Assembly: GCA_029940245.1 (NCBI GenBank)
Contig: JAOZRF010000094.1
Location: 1-8,766 of the forward strand
Length of the DNA stretch: 8,766 bases
Source of the DNA: Desulfobacula sp.
GTDB lineage: Bacteria > Desulfobacterota > Desulfobacteria > Desulfobacterales > Desulfobacteraceae
Direction: 5' to 3'
Shown here: piece by piece, positions 5,882 to 8,766 of the stretch
Layout: every line of letters starts with the position of its first letter
How positions within the stretch are numbered: the stretch's first letter is position 1
Program-made: the position numbers and the translations under genes
The notes under the pieces: generated by a model
What the model saw: only the letters and a program-made list of their open reading frames with translations
Database searches by the model: none
What the model was told of the DNA's origin: nothing

Positions 5882-7263
5882 TTAATTTTCTCAAGCAGGT
5901 TTATGTGAATATTATCAAATCCACCATTTGACATTATTAAAACAAGATCGTTCCGTCTTAATTTTGACATAAGAAAACTTATAACAGCATCACTGTTTTC
6001 AAAAGAATATGCCTCAATTCCACTTTTTATAATGTCCGCCACAAGCTTTTTTATGGAAAATTTATCCTTGTCAGGTATGTTTTTTTTGATTCCGGGTTCA
6101 CAGATACACACCAGATCAGCATCCAGAAAAGAATCAGGATATATATCCTGAAAAAATTTTCTCATGCTTGTGTTGGTTCTGGGCTCAAAAACAGCAATTA
6201 CCCTGCCCTTTTTATAGAATGGTTTTACAGCTTTAATCGTCTCTTTTACTGCTGTGGGATGATGGGCAAAATCATCCATTACAGTGATTCCATGTTTTAT
6301 ACCACGGATCTCCTGCCGTCTTTTTATACCGGAAAATGTTTCTAAAGCCCTGATAATATTTTCATCAGTGATGCCTATTTTACCGGCCGCAGCAATACAG
6401 GCAAGGCAATTGAACAAATTATGCTCTCCCACCATATTTGTTTCAATGGAAACCTTTTTGCCTGGGCCTTGAACATCAAAAAAGGTTTTTGACTTTTGCT
6501 GTACATGGTTGGAAAAAAACCATTGTGCCTGTACACCATAAGTGTCAATCGATGCAACAGAATCAGCAAGGATCTCTTTCAAATTTTCATTATTATTAAA
6601 CGCGATGATATGACTGTCTTTTTCTATTTTTTTGATAAAAGTTGCAAAAATACGCTTGATATGGTCAATATCTGTAAAAATATCTGCATGATCAAATTCA
6701 ATCCCCGTCATGATTGTAATTTCAGGGTCATAATGCATGAATTTAGGTCCTTTATCAAAAAAGGCCGTGTCATATTCATCCCCTTCAATCACCATATATT
6801 CGCCGCTTCCTATTCTAAAGCTTGAATTAAAATCCTTTAAAATTCCACCGATCATAAAAGATGGGTCCATGCCTGCCACAAAAAGGATATGCGCCATGAT
6901 TGAAGAGGTGGTTGTTTTTCCATGGGTACCTGTAACCAGGATGATTTTTTTATCCTTTGCAATAAATTTATTCACTGCCTGGGGCATTGATAAATAAGGT
7001 ATGCCCCTTTGCAATACTGCTACAGCTTCAACATTGTCCTTTGTTACGGCATTGCCGATAATCACAAGATCAGGCTTGTGATCTAAATTTGAAGGATCAT
7101 ATCCTGTAAAAAGTGAAACTCCCTTTTCATTTAAAAAATCGCTCATGGGCGGATAGACATTCTGGTCAGAACCGGAAACCGTATACCCCATCTCTTTTAG
7201 AATACAGGCAAGGGTTCCCATTCCTGTCCCACAGGCAGCAATCAGATGTATTTTATTTATCAT
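5878..7263 (-). CDS. mpl: UDP-N-acetylmuramate:L-Ala-gamma-D-Glu-meso-DAP ligase (murein peptide ligase)
   Basis: A 461-residue Mur-ligase family protein. It joins the tripeptide released from old cell wall to UDP-N-acetylmuramate using ATP, feeding recycled peptide back to peptidoglycan synthesis in the cytoplasm. The N-terminal nucleotide motif AACGTGMG (9-16) and GSDxNVYPPM (31-40) are Mpl-type, unlike the GIGGIGMSG of MurC. The ATP loop GTHGKTTT is at 112-119, with IEGDEYDTAFFD (159-170), EFDHADIF (189-196), VGEHNLFN (278-285), DDFAHHPTA (330-338), EPRTNT (360-365) and the C-terminal MSNGGFDNIH (444-453). All three Mur-ligase domains are present and the length is normal. The ATG at 7263 follows the hemL stop by six bases with no clear ribosome site, so it is probably coupled to hemL. 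It overlaps the next gene by four bases. Confidence 0.95.
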   Translation of the reverse strand: MINKIHLIAACGTGMGTLACILKEMGYTVSGSDQNVYPPMSDFLNEKGVSLFTGYDPSNLDHKPDLVIIGNAVTKDNVEAVAVLQRGIPYLSMPQAVNKFIAKDKKIILVTGTHGKTTTSSIMAHILFVAGMDPSFMIGGILKDFNSSFRIGSGEYMVIEGDEYDTAFFDKGPKFMHYDPEITIMTGIEFDHADIFTDIDHIKRIFATFIKKIEKDSHIIAFNNNENLKEILADSVASIDTYGVQAQWFFSNHVQQKSKTFFDVQGPGKKVSIETNMVGEHNLFNCLACIAAAGKIGITDENIIRALETFSGIKRRQEIRGIKHGITVMDDFAHHPTAVKETIKAVKPFYKKGRVIAVFEPRTNTSMRKFFQDIYPDSFLDADLVCICEPGIKKNIPDKDKFSIKKLVADIIKSGIEAYSFENSDAVISFLMSKLRRNDLVLIMSNGGFDNIHINLLEKIK

Positions 7264-7269
7264 TATATT

Positions 7270-8553
7270 TTAAAGTGCAGCCATTGCCTGTCTTGCAGCA
7301 GCAATGGTCTGATCAATATCCTCGTCAGAATGTGCATAAGAGACAAAACAGGCTTCAAACTGTGAAGGGGCAAGGTACACACCTTTATCAAGCATAATCC
7401 TGTAAAATTTTGCAAACCGATCCAGATCGCATTTTTTAGCATCATCAAAATTATAAACATTTTCACTTGTAAAAAAGAATCCTGCCATAGATCCCAGGTG
7501 ATTTGTTTTAAAGGGAATTTTTGCATCATCTGCCGCAGACTGCAATCCAGCCATAAGCTTTTGGGTCTTACTATCAAGTGCTTCATACACACCTTTTTTT
7601 TGAAGCTCTGTCAGCGTTGCAATTCCGGCTGCCATTGCCAATGGATTGCCTGAAAGCGTCCCGGCCTGATACACTTTTCCAACAGGAGCGATATTCTCCA
7701 TAATTTCTTTGCCACCACCATAGGCACCCACGGGCAACCCCCCGCCAATAACCTTTCCAAAACAGGATAAATCCGGAGTTATACCAAATAAGCCCTGGGC
7801 AGATCCTTTTGCCACCCTGAACCCTGTCATGACTTCGTCAAAAATCAATACTGCCCCAAATTTTAAAGTATATTCCCGCAATATTTCAAGAAAGCCTTCA
7901 ACAGGAGGCACCATGCCCATATTGCCGGCAACAGGCTCAACAATAACCCCGGCAACTTGATCTCCTTTTTCGTCCATAAATTTTATAAAGCCTTCAATAT
8001 CATTAAAGCTTAAGGATATTGTATTGGAAATAACAGACTCCGGCACACCAGGGCTGCCGGGAATACCAAGGGTTGCAACACCGGATCCCGCTGCAACAAG
8101 AAGCGTATCTGCGTGCCCGTGATAACAGCCGTCAAACTTTATGATCATGTCCCTGCCAGTATATCCCCGGGCAAGACGAATCGCACTCATGGTGGCTTCA
8201 GTTCCGGAATTTACCATTCTTACCATTTCCATGGAAGGCACCATATCAATAACAAGGCGGGCAAGTTTTGTTTCAAGAAAAGTTGGCGCACCAAAACTGG
8301 TACCGATTTCAAGAGCCTTTTTCAATGCGTCAATCACACAGGCAGGTCTGTGTCCCAGAATTAAAGGCCCCCAGGAAAGCACGTAATCAATATATTGGTT
8401 TCCATCAACATCATAAATTTTACTTGTATTTCCTCTTTCTATGAATATTGGCTGTCCTCCCACAGAACCACACGCTCTAACCGGAGAATTTACACCTCCG
8501 GGAATTAAATTTTGGGCTTCTTGAAAAAGGTTTTCGGATTTTGTTCTAGACAT
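7270..8553 (-). CDS. hemL: Glutamate-1-semialdehyde 2,1-aminomutase
   Basis: A 427-residue PLP enzyme that converts glutamate-1-semialdehyde to 5-aminolevulinate, the last step of the C5 route into tetrapyrroles. Seen: the N-terminal [11 protein letters not shown] (17-27), NSGTEA (115-120) for cofactor phosphate contact, the DGCYHGH segment (141-147), FDEVMTGFR (238-246) and the PLP lysine K267 in [12 protein letters not shown]. The length equals that of typical HemL. The ATG at 8553 is set by a strong ribosome site (AAGGGGTGAT) just upstream, and a good promoter lies at 8608-8637. It heads a closely packed run of genes and could supply precursor for the heme used by the ResB/CcsA system and the QrcA-like cytochrome further along the strand. 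In sulfate reducers 5-aminolevulinate also feeds siroheme and cobalamin. Confidence 0.97.
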   Translation of the reverse strand: MSRTKSENLFQEAQNLIPGGVNSPVRACGSVGGQPIFIERGNTSKIYDVDGNQYIDYVLSWGPLILGHRPACVIDALKKALEIGTSFGAPTFLETKLARLVIDMVPSMEMVRMVNSGTEATMSAIRLARGYTGRDMIIKFDGCYHGHADTLLVAAGSGVATLGIPGSPGVPESVISNTISLSFNDIEGFIKFMDEKGDQVAGVIVEPVAGNMGMVPPVEGFLEILREYTLKFGAVLIFDEVMTGFRVAKGSAQGLFGITPDLSCFGKVIGGGLPVGAYGGGKEIMENIAPVGKVYQAGTLSGNPLAMAAGIATLTELQKKGVYEALDSKTQKLMAGLQSAADDAKIPFKTNHLGSMAGFFFTSENVYNFDDAKKCDLDRFAKFYRIMLDKGVYLAPSQFEACFVSYAHSDEDIDQTIAAARQAMAAL

Positions 8554-8555
8554 AT

Positions 8556-8565
8556 ATCACCCCTT
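8556..8565 (-). promoter_or_regulatory. Ribosome binding site of hemL
   Basis: The minus strand reads AAGGGGTGAT immediately before the spacer to the ATG at 8553, a long match to the anti-Shine-Dalgarno sequence. It fixes the hemL start. Confidence 0.7.
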
Positions 8566-8607
8566 ATTTTATTGAAAAATCATTATTTCATTGTTTATAA
8601 ACGTATG

Positions 8608-8637
8608 AGTATATCAAAACAATAATTAAAGGGTCAA
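8608..8637 (-). promoter_or_regulatory. Sigma-70 type promoter of hemL
   Basis: On the minus strand a -35 TTGACC (8637-8632, five of six) is followed by an 18-nt spacer and the -10 TATACT (8613-8608, five of six). Transcription would start near 8601, giving a leader of about 47 nt. The -35 is one arm of a perfect 7-bp dyad (8631-8651), and a 10-bp palindrome, GTTTATAAAC (8593-8602), lies at the predicted start point. Both are possible regulator sites. Confidence 0.6.
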
Positions 8638-8651
8638 CCGGTTTTTGACCC
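8631..8651. repeat. Inverted repeat over the hemL -35 element
   Basis: Arms GGGTCAA (8631-8637) and TTGACCC (8645-8651) are perfect, separated by seven bases, and run into a C7 tract (8649-8655) that is unusual in this AT-rich sequence. The left arm contains the hemL -35. As a hairpin it lacks a good U tract on either strand, and no gene points into it from upstream, so an operator is more likely than a terminator. Confidence 0.5.
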
Positions 8652-8671
8652 CCCCAGAATTCAAAAAACTA

Positions 8672-8700
8672 TTGACATTTTTAGAATGGATTGTTAAATT
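8672..8700 (+). promoter_or_regulatory. Promoter of the tRNA-Lys gene
   Basis: A perfect -35 TTGACA (8672-8677), a 17-nt spacer and a -10 TAAATT (8695-8700, four of six) preceded by a TGn extension at 8692-8694. Transcription would begin near 8707, about ten bases before the mature tRNA. It points away from the hemL promoter. Confidence 0.6.
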
Positions 8701-8716
8701 TGCCCGATTAATTTAT

Positions 8717-8766
8717 GGGCCGTTAGCTCAACTGGTAGAGCAACTGACTCTTAATCAGTAGGTCCC
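8717..8766 (+). tRNA. tRNA-Lys, anticodon CTT (3' end cut by window edge)
   Basis: The first 50 nt of a tRNA are present: acceptor strand GGGCCGT (8717-8723), T8-A9, D arm GCTC/GAGC (8726-8729 with 8738-8741) around an AACTGGTA loop, anticodon stem ACTGA/TCAGT (8743-8747 with 8755-8759) and a seven-base loop CTCTTAA with anticodon CTT at 8750-8752, which reads the lysine codon AAG. The T arm and the 3' acceptor strand lie beyond the window. Confidence 0.93.

Noticed and set aside
5878..7263. Assignment as MurC, UDP-N-acetylmuramate-L-alanine ligase
   Set aside because: The N-terminal AACGTGMG and NVYPPM motifs and the C-terminal SNGGFDNIH tail match Mpl rather than MurC.
7263..7592. Minus-strand 109-codon frame overlapping the end of hemL
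   Set aside because: It is a shifted reading of the conserved HemL C-terminus and gives no recognisable protein.
8113..8386. Plus-strand open frames opposite hemL
   Set aside because: These are shadows of the well-supported hemL coding sequence, with no motif or start signal of their own. The same holds for the plus-strand frames opposite mpl (6284-6997).
8631..8651. Transcription terminator between hemL and the tRNA gene
   Set aside because: The two flanking genes diverge, so nothing nearby needs termination there, and neither strand has a proper U tract after the stem.
1..8766. CRISPR array, insertion sequence, prophage or toxin-antitoxin locus
   Set aside because: I found no spaced repeats, transposase or integrase motifs, or terminal inverted repeats. 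The tRNA is cut off at its 3' end, so attachment sites there cannot be judged.

Overview
The window most likely comes from an AT-rich, sulfate-reducing member of the Desulfobacterota, in or near the Desulfobacteraceae. The main reason is the pair at the left end: a membrane-anchored multiheme cytochrome c (QrcA-like) followed by the start of a Tat-exported molybdopterin-oxidoreductase-family protein (QrcB-like). These are the first two subunits of the menaquinone-reducing Qrc complex typical of sulfate reducers. System II (CcsBA/ResBC) cytochrome c maturation and C5-pathway heme precursor synthesis fit this. The genus is not determinable from the sequence alone.

Layout, right to left because every protein gene is on the minus strand. 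A tRNA-Lys(CTT) gene starts at 8717 on the plus strand and runs off the window end. A divergent promoter region (8554-8716) separates it from hemL. Then come hemL (7270-8553), mpl (5878-7263), a 66-residue two-helix membrane protein (5681-5881), a hemerythrin-like protein (5247-5684), recD (3485-5179), resB/ccsB (2096-3457) and resC/ccsA (1257-2090). Gaps inside this run are 6 nt, two 4-nt ATGA overlaps, 67 nt, 27 nt and 5 nt. No convincing terminator is visible, so it may be one long transcript with a possible break before recD. A 205-nt gap (1052-1256) then carries a near-consensus sigma-70 promoter for qrcA (380-1051) and qrcB (1-334, cut by the window edge).

How the genes work together: HemL makes 5-aminolevulinate, the first dedicated heme precursor. 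ResB and CcsA carry heme across the membrane and attach it to apocytochromes. QrcA is a likely client with at least five heme sites. QrcA and QrcB would pass periplasmic electrons from hydrogenases and formate dehydrogenases, through cytochrome c3, to menaquinone. Mpl (peptidoglycan recycling) and RecD (recombination) have no obvious link to this theme.

The observations most worth a second look are: a hemerythrin-like protein that has lost both histidines of one iron site but keeps the other site; its translational coupling to an unrecognised small membrane protein; perfect dyads overlapping the -35 elements of both the qrc and hemL promoters; a cytochrome with five CXXCH motifs but exactly twelve histidines; and a recD gene with no recB or recC beside it. 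No mobile element, CRISPR array or unmistakable new system is present.
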